Shown here piece by piece: positions 31,755 to 42,388 of a stretch of 64,000 nt of DNA. Position numbers and translations under genes: made by a program. Origin of the DNA: Paracyclopina nana (Eukaryota > Arthropoda > Copepoda > Cyclopoida > Cyclopettidae); contig JAGUCH010000009.1 of NCBI GenBank assembly GCA_019096065.1, positions 1,498,001 through 1,562,000 of the forward strand. Direction: 5' to 3'. The notes under the pieces were generated by a model. That model was not told the origin of the DNA and ran no database searches. It saw only the letters and a list, made by a program, of their open reading frames with translations. Every line of letters begins with the position of its first letter. The first letter of the stretch is position 1.

Positions 31755-34700
31755 ATGAGTAGTAGTCCAATTTGCTTTTTGTGCCAGATTCCAGCGGATA
31801 ATGCGTGCAAGGATTGTAATCTGCCCTATTGCTCTGAAGGTCACCTGAAGGCTCACAAAGGCCAAAATGAGGTATTACAATACGTAGCATTTCCTTTTCA
31901 GTAAAAGTAGTATGATTCATCAAATGCTATTATCAATGCTACTTAAGTGTGATTGTTACGTGATGATCCCAATGCAACACAGATTTAACGCTTCAGGGTC
32001 AAATCGATTCTTTTTCAGAGCCATTGTTGGCCATTCAAAGTCATGCAAACCAAAGATAAGGGCAACGTACTTGTAGCTTCTCGACGAATTCGAGCCACAG
32101 AGGCAATTCTAGAGGAATATCCAGCTGCTTTTGGTCACCATGCCAAATCGAAGCCAACTTGCATGGAATGTCTCAACCTGTCTAAGGAGATGCAAAAATG
32201 TACCCATTGTGGCTTTTTGCTCTGCTCAAACGACAAATGTGAGTACTGATGGCTTTGATGAAAATATTTTTCTTTCAAGCTGAGTTTCAGTTTTGAGGGC
32301 TGAAACCTTCATGGAATGTTGGCTACTGATTCTCATTGTTGAGTAATTTGATTTGATTGTATTTTGGCGCCAAAAGTCTTAAGTTTTTCACTTAGAAGAA
32401 AATGTCTTTAGGTAGCGCCACATTTTTTTATTGGCACTTGGCATATCGAGATTGCACATGTCTGGCCTTTTGTGCTTCATTCAGAGCTCAATGGCAGCCT
32501 CAAAAGGAGCTGACGCTGGCCTAATTTGGCAGTGGCCAGATAACCAGCGCACAGAATCCCCGAAATAGGCACGCCCGCATTCATAGAGCATCACAATTGC
32601 AACAAGAAATCACAGCACACAGAATGCCCAAAATGGGCTCGCCCGCGATTGAGCATCAGATAAAGAAAACACAGCAATCCCAAGAAAAAAGGCCACCCAA
32701 ACCTTCCCGCGCGCGCGCGCGTGAGGGCCCTCAAGCTGGAGTAAAACCTTGTCTTTCTTCCCGCGTCCTCACTGTGCTCACCCAGAGCCGCTGGAAGCGA
32801 CCCGGGCCGGCGTCCTCACCCTACGCCACCCAAAGCTTCCCAGGCGCGCGCGCGCGAGGGCCCACAAGCTACAGAAAAACTTTGTCTTTCTTCTTGTGTC
32901 CTCACTGTGCTCACCCAGAGCCGCTGGAAGCGACCCAGGCCGGCGTCCTCACCCTACGCCACCCAAAGCTTCCCGGCGCGCGCGCGCGAGTGACCTGTAG
33001 CAACAAAAAACTTTGGTCTTTCCTTTCGCGTCCTCACTGTGCTCACCCAGACCCGCTGGAAGCGACCCGGGCCGGCGTCCTCACCCTACGCCACCCAAAC
33101 ATTCACGCGCGCGCGCGCGAGGGCCCTCAAGCTTCAGAAAAACTTTGTGTTTCTTCCCGCTTCCTCACTGTGCTCACCCAGAGCCGCTGGAATCGACCCG
33201 GGCCGGCGTACTCACCCTACGCCACCCAAAGCTTCCCAGGCGCGCGCGCGCGAGGGCCCACAAGCTACAGAAAAACTTTGTGTTTCTTCCCGCTTCCTCA
33301 CTGTGCTCACCCAGAGCCGCTGGAATCGACCCGGGCCGGCGTCCTCACCCTACGCCACCCAAAGCTTCACGCGCGCGCGCGCGCGAGGGCCCTCAAGCTT
33401 CAGAAAAACTTTGTGTTTCTTCCCGTGTCCTCACTGTGCTCACCCAGACCCGCTGGAAGCGACCCGGGCCGGCGTCCTCACCCTACGCCACCCAAAGCTT
33501 CACGCGCGCGCGCGCGCGAGGGCCCTCAAGCTTCAGAAAAACTTTGTGTTTCTTCCCGTGTCCTCACTGTGCTCACCCAGACCCGCTGGAAGCGACCCGG
33601 GCCGGCGTGCGCACCCAACGCCGACCAAAGCTTCCCGGGCGCGCGCTAGCGGTCTCGAGGGCCCTGTAGCAACTAAAAAACTTTCCTTCTGGCCATTATA
33701 TAATATGCAATTTTAATAACCGGAGACTAGTTCTGTCAAAACTAGCTGAAAAAAGGTCAAACGCAAATTTCACTCCTAGCTCAAAAAAGTTGCCAAAAAA
33801 TAAGATAGTTTCAGCTAGCATTTTGCACTAGGAGACTAGTCCTACCAAAACTAGGTGAAAAAAGACCAGACTTTGGCCTTTGTCAAAAAGTGCAATTTCG
33901 CTCAGGCAATTATTCACGTTACGCGAGTTTTGCTCATAGCTCAAAAAAGTTGCCAAAAAATATGCTAGTTTCAGTTAGCATTTTGCACTAGGAGACTAGT
34001 CCTATCAAAACTAGGTGAAAAAAGACAAAACTTTGGCCTTTGTCAAAAAGTGCAATTTCGCTCAGGCAATTATTCACGTTACGCGAGTTTTGCTCATAGC
34101 TCAAAAAAGTTGCCAAAAAATATGCTTGTTTCAGTTAGCATTTTGCACTAGGAGACTAGTCCTACCAAAACTAGGTGAAAAAAGACCAAACTTTGGCCTT
34201 TGTCAAAAAGTGCAATTTCGCTCAGGCAATTATTCACGTTACGCGAGTTTCGCTCATAGCTCAAAAAAGTTGCCAAAAAATATGCTAGTTTCAGTTAGCA
34301 TTTTGCACTAGGAGACTAGTCCTATCAAAACTAGGTGAAAAAAGACCAAACTTTGGCCTTTGTCAAAAAGTGCAATTTCGCTCAGGCAATTATTCACGTT
34401 ACGCGAGTTTTGCTCATAGCTCAAAAAAGTTGCCAAAAAATATGCTAGTTTCAGCTCGCATTTTGCACTAGGATTCTACTCCTATCAAAACTAGGTGAAA
34501 AGACCAAACTTTGGCCTTTGTCAAAAAGTGCAATTTCGCTCAGGCAATTATTCACGTTATGCGAGTTTCCCTCCTAGCTCAAAAAAGTTGCCAAAAAATA
34601 TGCTTGTTTCAGTTAGCATTTAGCACTAGGAGACTAGTCCTACCATAATTAGGTGAAAAAAGACCAAACTTTCGCCTTTGTCAAAAAGTGCAATTTCGCT

Positions 34701-37700
34701 CAGGCAATTATTCACGTTACGCGAGTTTCGCTCCTAGCTCAAAAAAGTTGCCAAAAAATATGCTTGTTTCAGTTAGCATTTAGCACTAGGAGACTAGTCC
34801 TACCATAATTAGGTAAAAAAAGTCCAAACTTTGGCCTTTGTCAAAAAGTGCAATTTCGCTCAGGCAATTATTCACGTTACGCGAGTTTCCCTCATAGCTC
34901 AAAAAAGTTGCCAAAAAATATGCTTGTTTCAGCTCGCATTTTGCACTAGGATTCTACTCCTATCAAAACTAGGTGAAAAGACCAAACTTTGGCCTTTGTC
35001 AAAAAGTGCAATTTCGCTCAGGCAATTATTCACGTTACGCGAGTTTCGCTCATAGCTCAAAAAAGTTGCCAAAAAGTATGCTAGTTTTTGCACTAGGAGA
35101 CTAGTCCTACCAAAACTAGGTGAAAAAAGACCAAACTTTGGCCTTTGTCAAAAAGTGCAATTTCGCTCAGGCAATTATTCACGTTATGCGAGTTTCCCTC
35201 CTAGCTCAAAAAAGTTGCCAAAAAATATGCTTGTTTCAGTTAGCATTTAGCACTAGGAGACTAGTCCTATCAAAACTAGGTGAAAAAAGACCAAACTTTG
35301 GCCTTTGTCAAAAAGTGCAATTTCGCTCAGGCAATTATTCACGTTACGCGAGTTTCCCTCCTAGCTCAAAAAAGTTGCCAAAAAATATGCTTGTTTCAGT
35401 TAGCATTTAGCACTAGGAGACTAGTCCTATCAAAACTAGGTGAAAAAAGACCAAACTTTGGCCTTTGTCAAAAAGTGCAATTTCGCTCAGGCAATTATTC
35501 ACGTTACGCGAGTTTTGCTCATAGCTCAAAAAAGTTGCCAAAAAATATGCTAGTTTCAGCTCGCATTTTGCACTAGGATTCTACTCCTATCAAAACTAGG
35601 TGAAAAGACCAAACTTTGGCCTTTGTCAAAAAGTGCAATTTCGCTCAGGCAATTATTCACGTTACGCGAGTTTCGCTCCTAGCTCAAAAAAGTTGCCAAA
35701 AAATATGCTAGTTTCAGTTAGCATTTTGCACTAGGAGACTAGTCCTATCAAAACTAGGTGAAAAGACCAAACTTTGGCCTTTGTCAAAAAGTGCAATTTC
35801 GCTCAGGCAATTATTCACGTTATGCGAGTTTCCCTCCTAGCTCAAAAAAGTTGCCAAAAAATATGCTTGTTTCAGTTAGCATTTTGCACTAGGAGACTAG
35901 TCCTATCAAAACTAGGTGAAAAAAGACCAAACTTTGGCCTTTGTCAAAAAGTGCAATTTCGCTCAGGCAATTATTCACGTTACGCGAGTTTTGCTCATAG
36001 CTCAAAAAAGTTGCCAAAAAATATGCTTGTTTCAGTTAGCATTTAGCACTAGGAGACTAGTCCTACCATAATTAGGTGAAAAAAGACAAAACTTTGGCCT
36101 TTGTCAAAAAGTGCAATTTCGCTCAGGCAATTATTCACGTTACGCGAGTTTTGCTCATAGCTCAAAAAAGTTGCCAAAAAATATGCTTGTTTCAGTTAGC
36201 ATTTAGCACTAGGAGACTAGTCCTACCATAATTAGGTGAAAAAAGACCAAACTTTGGCCTTTGTCAAAAAGTGCAATTTTCCTCAAGCAATTATTCACGT
36301 TACGCGAGTTTCGCTCATAGCTCAAAAAAGTTGCCAAAAAATATGCTAGTTTCAGCTAGCATTTTGCACTAGGAGACTAGTCCTACCAAAACTAGGTGAA
36401 AAAAGACCAAACTTTGGCCTTTGTCAAAAAGTGCAATTTTGCTCAGGCAATTATTCACGTTACGCGAGTTTCCCTCCTAGCTCAAAAAAGTTGCCAAAAA
36501 ATATGCTTGTTTCAGTTAGCATTTAGCACTAGGAGACTAGTCCTATCAAAAGTTTTGGGTGAGCAGAGTGAGGACGCGAAAGGAAAGACCAAGGCTCATT
36601 ATCTTCCGCGTCTTTGATCGTGACTTGGTTGCGGTTGTTATCGCTTCTTATTTACTGACATCGCAACCTCGTCAGTAAATAAGAACCGATAACAACCGCA
36701 ACCATGCTACGATCAAAGATGAGGAAGATAATGAGCCCAAGTTTTTTGTTGCTACAGGTCCCTCGCGCGCGCCGGGAAGCTTTGGTCGGCGTTGGGTGCG
36801 CACGCCGGCCCGGGTCGCTTCCAGCTGGTCTGGGTGAGCACAGTGAGGACGCGAAAGGAAAGACCAAGTTTTTTGTTGCTACAGGACCCTCGCGCGCGCG
36901 CGCCGGGAAGCTTTGGGTGGCGTAGGGTGCGCACGCCGGCCCGGGTCGCTTCCAGCAGGTCTGGGTGAGCACAGTGAGGACGCGAAAGGAAAGACCAAGT
37001 TTTTTGTTGCTACAGGACCCTCGCGCGCGCGCGCCGGGAAGCTTTGGGTGGCGTAGGGTGCGCACGCCGGCCCGGGTCGCTTCCAGCAGGTCTGGGTGAG
37101 CACAGTGAGGACGCGAAAGGAAAGACCAAGTTTTTTGTTGCTACAGGACCCTCGCGCGCGCGCGCCGGGAAGCTTTGGGTGGCGTAGGGTGCGCACGCCG
37201 GCCCGGGTCGCTTCCAGCAGGTCTGGGTGAGCACAGTGAGGACGCGAAAGGAAAGACCAAGTTTTTTGTTGCAATAGGTCCCTCGCGCGCGCGCGCCGGG
37301 AAGCTTTGGTCGGCGTTGGGTGCGCACGCCGGCCCGGGTCGCTTCCAGCGGGTCTGGGTGAGCACAGTGAGGACGAGAAAGGAAAGACCAAGTTTTTTGT
37401 TGCTACAGGACCCTCGCGCGCGCGCGCCGGGAAGCTTTGGGTGGCGTAGGGTGCGCACGCCGGCCCGGGTCGCTTCCAGCAGGTCTGGGTGAGCACAGTG
37501 AGGACGCGAAAGGAAAGACCAAGTTTTTTGTTGCTACGGGTCCCTCGCGCGCGCGCGCCGGGAAGCTTTGGTCGGCGTTGGGTGCGCACGCCGGCCCGGG
37601 TCGCTTCCAGCTGGTCTGGGTGAGCACAGTGAGGACGCGAAAGGAAAGACCAAGTTTTTTGTTGCTACGGGTCCCTCGCGCGCGCGCGCCGGGAAGCTTT

Positions 37701-40579
37701 GGTCGGCGTTGGGTGCGCACGCCGGCCCGGGTCGCTTCCAGCGGGTCTGGGTGAGCACAGTGAGGACGCGAAAGGAAAGACCAAGTTTTTTGTTGCTACG
37801 GGTCCCTCGCGCGCGCGCGCCGGGAAGCTGTGGGTGGCGTAGGGTGAGGACGCTGGCCCGGCTCGCTTCCAGCGGGTCTGGGTGAGCACAGTGAGGACGC
37901 GAATGGAAAGACCAAGTTTTTTGTTGCTACAGGACCCTCGCGCGCGCGCGCCGGGAAGCTTTGGGTGGCGTAGGGTGAGGACGCTGGCCCGGCTCGCTTC
38001 CAGCTGGTCTGGGTGAGCACAGTGAGGACGTGAAAGGAAAGACCAAGTTTTTTGTTGCTACAGGTCCATTTTGGGGATTCTGTGTTCTGTGCAGTCATGA
38101 TGCTAATTGGATGCGGGCGTGCTTATTTCGGGAATTCTGTGTTCTGTGCTTGATTCGTTTGTGATGCTCAATGGATGCGGGCGTGCCTATTTCGGGGATT
38201 CTGTGCGCTGGATATCTGGCCACTGCCCCTAATTTGGCCTTGTTGAGCCTTTAAAGCCTTCATTAGGCCTCTTCCTTCTTTTTTTCTATGTCCATTGTTG
38301 ATAATTGGCTCAAGTACAATTTCGCACTATCCTCTTTTGAACCCATCCAATCGAGCTCTTAGGGCGATCCCATATTCGAATTTTTAGTCAAGTTACGTTG
38401 CTAAAACAGCAACCTTACTTGATAAGTTAAGTTCAGCTTGTTCTAGCCAAGTTCTGTTCTTTGCTGACACGCCAACGCGTTGTACAACAGCAGCTGATGA
38501 GCAAAGTTAGCTTTTCTCAATTAAGCGAGCTTCAGTTACTACTCATAAGAGAACACTTTTTGTAGCTAAGTTCAGTTTGGCAACTGAACGTAGCTAGGCA
38601 AGCAAGCTTGTACTACATAAAATCAAGCTAAGTTAAGTTCTACCAACATAAATATCTGGGAACGGAACTGAACTAAACTTAACTTTCTACCTAACTTAAC
38701 TTGACTTGACCTAATTTCGTAATTTAATTTCACGTCAGCCTCGGCCAAAAAGCTGGCCCCTGCCAGGCCAGCAAAATTTTTGGACAGGCTGTAGTCACCA
38801 AAGGCTGCCCTACAGCCAAACTAGTGACAACTAAACCATAGTCACAATGGCCTTTGGACCAGCCAAAAATGCAAATACGAGCAATATTGCGGCCTTCATG
38901 ATTGAAAATCTTTCGATGCAACACTTATATAAGGGAGCGAATGGACGCCTTTCAGCGGCAGTAACTTGGCCTTATATAGTAGCATATTCTTTAGGAGTTG
39001 TTGCAATGCTTCAATTGAGTTATTGGCAACAATGGATGCAACTCTGTGTCTTTTTTGCTGGCTCACTGTCATGATATATACGGAATGATTGGAGATGACA
39101 AGCTCGCAGAAGTGCGCAGTTTTGTCATATATCTGTGCAACGCAGAACTCTGCGTCATGTAGAAAAACAAATTGACGACATTTTGCCATTTTTCGTAAGA
39201 TACCATTTTAAGACGATAACAAATTAGATTACTCTTCCATTTTGGATTTCAGTCCGCGAAACTGACATTAACCAATCATTCAGAATTTTTCAAAAAAGTC
39301 TTGAATTGTGTTTTGCTTTGTAAGGCCTGAGGGGGAATCTGCATGAAGCCGAGTGTGCAATTTTCGCCACCTTTGGCTGCCAAAATCGGGACTTTGAAAT
39401 GAATGACAACTGCTTGGAGCTGATGGCTGAGTTGCCAATCAGGGTGTTACATCTGCGAGAGTCTGACCCTGAAATGTGGGAGAAGGTGAATCTTCTCATG
39501 GACCACTACGAAGCCATGAAAGAGGATGAAAAATTGGTCTGGGCGACTCAAGTGGTTGAGCCCATTGTCAAAAGTGGCCAGCAGCCCACGTGGACTTTTG
39601 ACAACATTTTCAGAGTCATTGGCATTATCAACACAAATGCAGTAAGCCAAGGGCTCATCAAGGGCTGTGCCCTTTACCCCACCTTTTCTTACTTGTCGCA
39701 CAGGTTCCTCTCTCTTTCTTTATTAATTCTTTTTTTTGCTTTTTTGCCTTGCAGCTTCGCTCGAATTTATCCAACGGCTGGCTAGCTTGGGTTTAACTTA
39801 TTTTCATTTTCAGTTGCGTCAGCAATGCCCGATTCCAGATCCACACTGATCGGAAAATCGTTGTGACAGCTCTGGCAGATATTGAGGCAGGTGAGGAAAT
39901 CACGACCAAATATTTGCCCACGTCTGCAGGCAACACGAGGCGCAGGGAGAAAATTCGAAATAATTGGAATTTCGACTGCGTGTGCGTGAGATGTGAGGAT
40001 GCCACTGAATTGGGGACTTACTTTGATGCCATCAAATGCAAAAATTGCGCATTCCAAGGGCTGATGCTGCCAAAGGTGGCTTTAGACATCCACAGCCCCT
40101 GGGTGTGCCAAAATTGCGATGAAACAGTCAGTGCTGCCACTGTCATGGCCTTCCTATCCAAAATGGAAGAAGAGGCTGAGAAATTAGAGAAATTCCATCT
40201 GCAGGCGGAATTGGAGGAGAAACTGGCACAATGGGGACAATTCTTGCATGACAACCATTACCTGATGGTGATTATGAAGAAAAGGCTCCTGGATGTGCTT
40301 CAAGTGAAGGCTGAGGTCTCAAGGGAGAATTTAGAGAGACAAATCCAGTTAGGCACCGAATTGCTGCAAATAGCCAACTTGTTAGAGCCAGGCTTCAGCC
40401 TGAAACGAGGCAGACTGCTACGCCAACTTCATTTACCAACTCTCCTGCTAGCCAAAATGGACTTGAAAGAGAAAAAAATCCACATGGAGGAATTCGCCAG
40501 ACGTACCAAACTCGTCGTGAAAAATATGAAAGAAGCTGTGCAATGCATGGAGAACTTTGATCTTGATGGAGAACTTTGA
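31755..40579 (+). CDS. SmydA-like SET and MYND domain protein
   Basis: Four exons: 31755-31871, 32019-32238, 39325-39703 and 39814-40579, coding 493 residues. A zinc-binding MYND finger opens the protein (CFLCQIPADNACKDCNLPYC, then SEGH, H and C). The SET domain is split around it: GNVLVASRRIRATEAILEEY before a second Cys cluster, LSHSCVSN (the usual NHSC motif) spanning the exon 3/4 junction, then GEEITTKY and the post-SET cysteines CVCVRC...KCKNC. This is the layout of SMYD lysine methyltransferases, and SHSCVSN instead of NHSCxPN fits the arthropod SmydA/msta group. Substrate unknown; activity doubtful without the Asn. Intron 2 is 7.1 kb because of a huge foldback insertion. The stop lies inside a fresh 19-bp duplication. 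Confidence 0.9.
32700..33680. repeat. GC-rich 131-bp tandem array, left arm (about 7 copies)
   Basis: Each unit contains CCTCACTGTGCTCACCCAGA, an RCCGGCGT block, CACCCAAAGCTT and a pure (CG)5-8 tract, then AAAACTTTG. Unit spacing is about 131-132 bp. Because 131 is not a multiple of three, the unit is open in several frames and gives long spurious reading frames. The array is far richer in GC and CpG than all surrounding DNA. The unit is the reverse complement of the array at 36550-38070. Confidence 0.95.
33720..36549. repeat. AT-rich 160-bp tandem array (about 17-18 copies)
   Basis: Units of about 160 bp (a few of 154-158) contain CTAGGAGACTAGTCCTA, CAAACTTTGGCCTTTGTC, AAAAAGTGCAATTTCGCTCA, GGCAATTATTCACGTTACGC and GCTCAAAAAAGTTGCCAAAA. 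Variants (CTCATAGC/CTCCTAGC, GTTAGCATTTTG/TTAGCATTTAG, and a GATTCTACTCC type) recur in mixed order, indicating repeated unequal exchange rather than one expansion. The array separates the two inverted 131-bp arrays. Confidence 0.95.
36550..38070. repeat. GC-rich 131-bp tandem array, right arm, inverted (about 10 copies)
   Basis: Same unit family as 32700-33680 but on the opposite strand, read here as CTGGGTGAGCACAGTGAGGA ... GAAAGACCAAGTTTTTTGTT ... (CG)n ... GGGAAGCTTTGG. Units are spaced at exactly 131 bp over most of the array, so this arm is more homogeneous than the left one. A partial unit marks the junction with the 160-bp array at 36550, and a 145-bp hairpin element interrupts the first unit. 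Confidence 0.95.
36593..36737. mobile_element. 145-bp hairpin element, GGCTCATTATC family, CAA duplication
   Basis: Begins GGCTCATTATCTTCCGCGTC and ends with the complement; nearly the whole element is one hairpin. It interrupts a satellite unit at GACCAA^GTTTTTT, leaving CAA on both sides (36590-36592, 36738-36740); the intact neighbouring units give the empty site. Related to the longer element at 57279-58033. Confidence 0.93.
38361..38711. mobile_element. MITE, AGGGCG family, right-truncated copy
   Basis: Starts AGGGCGATCCCATATTCG and follows the element at 12049-12443 closely until about 38711, where the right terminal repeat is missing. Lies in intron 2 of the SmydA-like gene just outside the foldback element. 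Confidence 0.8.
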
Positions 40580-40586
40580 TCTTGAT
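40549..40586. repeat. 19-bp perfect tandem duplication at the SmydA-like stop codon
   Basis: GGAGAACTTTGATCTTGAT occurs twice in a row (40549-40567, 40568-40586). In the first copy it is read as part of the C-terminus; the second copy shifts frame and places TGA at 40577-40579. Without the duplication the frame would continue ASRELL to a TGA at 40602-40604. Confidence 0.92.
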
Positions 40587-40604
40587 GCCTCAAGGGAACT
40601 TTTG

Positions 40605-41366
40605 TGAAGTGAGCTCCATTCGTAGCCAAAAACATTTCAGTTTGACGACATTTTTAGTTGGTAGCGTAAGATACAACAACTGACGTATCGCCATGTATTC
40701 AAATACACTTGGTTTATTGTATGTATCAGTACACATAAAATTGAATACTTGTGTGGAAAATTGCTCGGATTTTAGTTGCTTGCTTAGGATGAACATCAAA
40801 CACAAGATATCTCACTTGTAGCATATGGAATGGTGCTTTGGAAGTATTTTGTTACACCATATAAATACAATAATTTATCGAAGGTAAAAGGTGACAAGTG
40901 GCGCATCATGGCTCAGAACTTTTTGTTCTATTGCCACATCCAAAGTGGGACAAACCTTTTTCGGCCAAAAAGCATCAGCTCTTAAAGCAGCCGCGAAAGT
41001 GAAAAATTCACGATTTCACGAATAGCTCTGGTCATTTTCGTTTTTTGGCTCCATTTGAGGAAACTCTCGCCATTTCTGATCTTGACACATTTTCTCCCTC
41101 ATATTTTTGCTCAAACTTGCATCTGCGGTTGAAATGAGAGTTTATCTACTTTTGAGAAAGCATCCTACATTTGTATGTGCTAGACCAAATTCGCCAAGTA
41201 AGAAGATCCTACCCAAAAAGTTGAAAAACTGAGCCGAATCTACTACGCCTTTCTTCCAATTAGCATACTTACCTTTGGTATTCCAAGGACGACGAAATTG
41301 AATGAAGCCCCTGCGGAATCTTCTCATATTTTGCTCAAGACGTATTTCTTCAGGGTGAAAGCAAAC
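40605..41366. other. Intergenic, 3' side of the SmydA-like gene
   Basis: No gene is seen; this is the left part of the spacer between the convergent SmydA-like and FMNL genes. Confidence 0.45.
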
Positions 41367-41370
41367 TATA

Positions 41371-41782
41371 GGCCTGGATCAGCTGGTTATTTCACCGCAA
41401 TTTTGAGCGCCGTAATTGCGATGCAATTGTCAACATAACAGCGATCAGCTGGTAATTGTAATCCAATTTTTGCTATGTGCAAAAATTACTTCTTTAGCGG
41501 GTTTAAAGTAAAACTTTAAGACCAAAATTAAAAAATTGCATCATTAGAGCATAAAATATCAAAAACAGCCTCTGTTATGACAAATAAGAACAAAAAATAG
41601 GCCAACTTAAATTGCAAAGGTTTGGTTGACTTTACTCTTTAAGTTCCGCCGCTGCTTTGCTCGCCGAAATTGCACTGCAATTATCTGTAGTAGCTGATCC
41701 ACTTAAATTGCAGCGCAATTACAAACAGCAGCTGAAATTATGACCGAAATTGCGCTGCAATCAGGACTAGCTGATCTAGGCC
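41371..41782. mobile_element. MITE, GGCCTRGATCAGCTRGT termini, about 412 bp
   Basis: Ends GGCCTGGATCAGCTGGT and the complement of GGCCTAGATCAGCTAGT are inverted repeats. TATA flanks both sides (41367-41370, 41783-41786), so the duplication is either TATA or TA with termini beginning TA. Subterminal words such as GCAATT and GATCAGCTGGTAATT recur in both orientations. No coding capacity. The exact superfamily is unclear. Confidence 0.75.
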
Positions 41783-42388
41783 TATATGTATGGAACGATG
41801 TACTCCTCTTTTGAGAAATGCTGCTCAAAATTCCCATACCACGACGAGTACAGGCGTATGCATACATACATATTACGTAGACATCAGAGAACCAAGTTCT
41901 CATTCAATATGTCAATGTGCTTCACTTCAAAACGAGAAAGCAAGTATGAGGATTTATTATGTACCCAAATGAAAGCCGCGATCTCCCCATTTTAGGCGCT
42001 GAGATTTCTAGATTATAAGCATCATGTAAAGTTACGATTCAATCACGTAGGCTTTGAATTCTACACACTCATGCACACTCACTCAACAACATGATATTGG
42101 CCTTCATGATTTTTCGACTGGGGAAAAATCTTGACGATTTGCGCGCCATCTTGGAGACGTTTGCAGTCAGGATTGATGAACATGGCCATCACTTATTCAA
42201 GCCAATAAGATGGTTGCTTATGGTGAAATATAACAATTTTAATCGAGTTTCATCTAAATATTTGTTTCGCTCTTTCAGTAGCAAAAAGAGCAGCTAGGTA
42301 TAGAAAAATCATTGTGAACGGGGAGCAAATCAGATTCGTTTCAATATCGTTGTACATTTTAGCGTTTATCACAATACTTGTCTCTCCT

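Larger units (their letters stand above)
32518..38239. mobile_element. 5.7-kb foldback element with inverted satellite arrays
   Basis: The outer ends are inverted copies: from AGTGGCCAGATAACCAGCGC inward for about 100 bp on the left, matched by the complement of 38120-38227 on the right. A direct repeat CCTAATTTGGC (32520-32530 and 38228-38238) flanks these ends within two bases of a clean target duplication. Inside lie a 131-bp repeat array, a 160-bp repeat array, and the 131-bp array again inverted. There is no transposase frame. Architecture and the 9-11-bp flanking repeat recall Foldback/Galileo elements of flies; relationship is inferred. It lies in intron 2 of the SmydA-like gene. Confidence 0.8.

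Noticed and set aside
32597-33716. Open frames up to 350 codons rich in Pro, Arg and Ser across the GC-rich array
   Set aside because: They come from a 131-bp repeat open in several frames; the same peptide appears shifted through all frames and on both arrays, so they are repeat artefacts rather than genes.
34015-36617. Repeated 70-98-codon frames (KKCNFAQAIIHV...) in the 160-bp array
   Set aside because: They follow the tandem repeat period exactly and have no start or splice context of their own.
32518-38239. CRISPR-like array
   Set aside because: Units are contiguous with no unique spacers, 131 or 160 bp long, in a spliced eukaryotic intron.
38847-39074. Plus-strand 75-codon frame in the SmydA intron
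   Set aside because: No splice context or recognisable sequence, and it lies in a repeat-rich intron.
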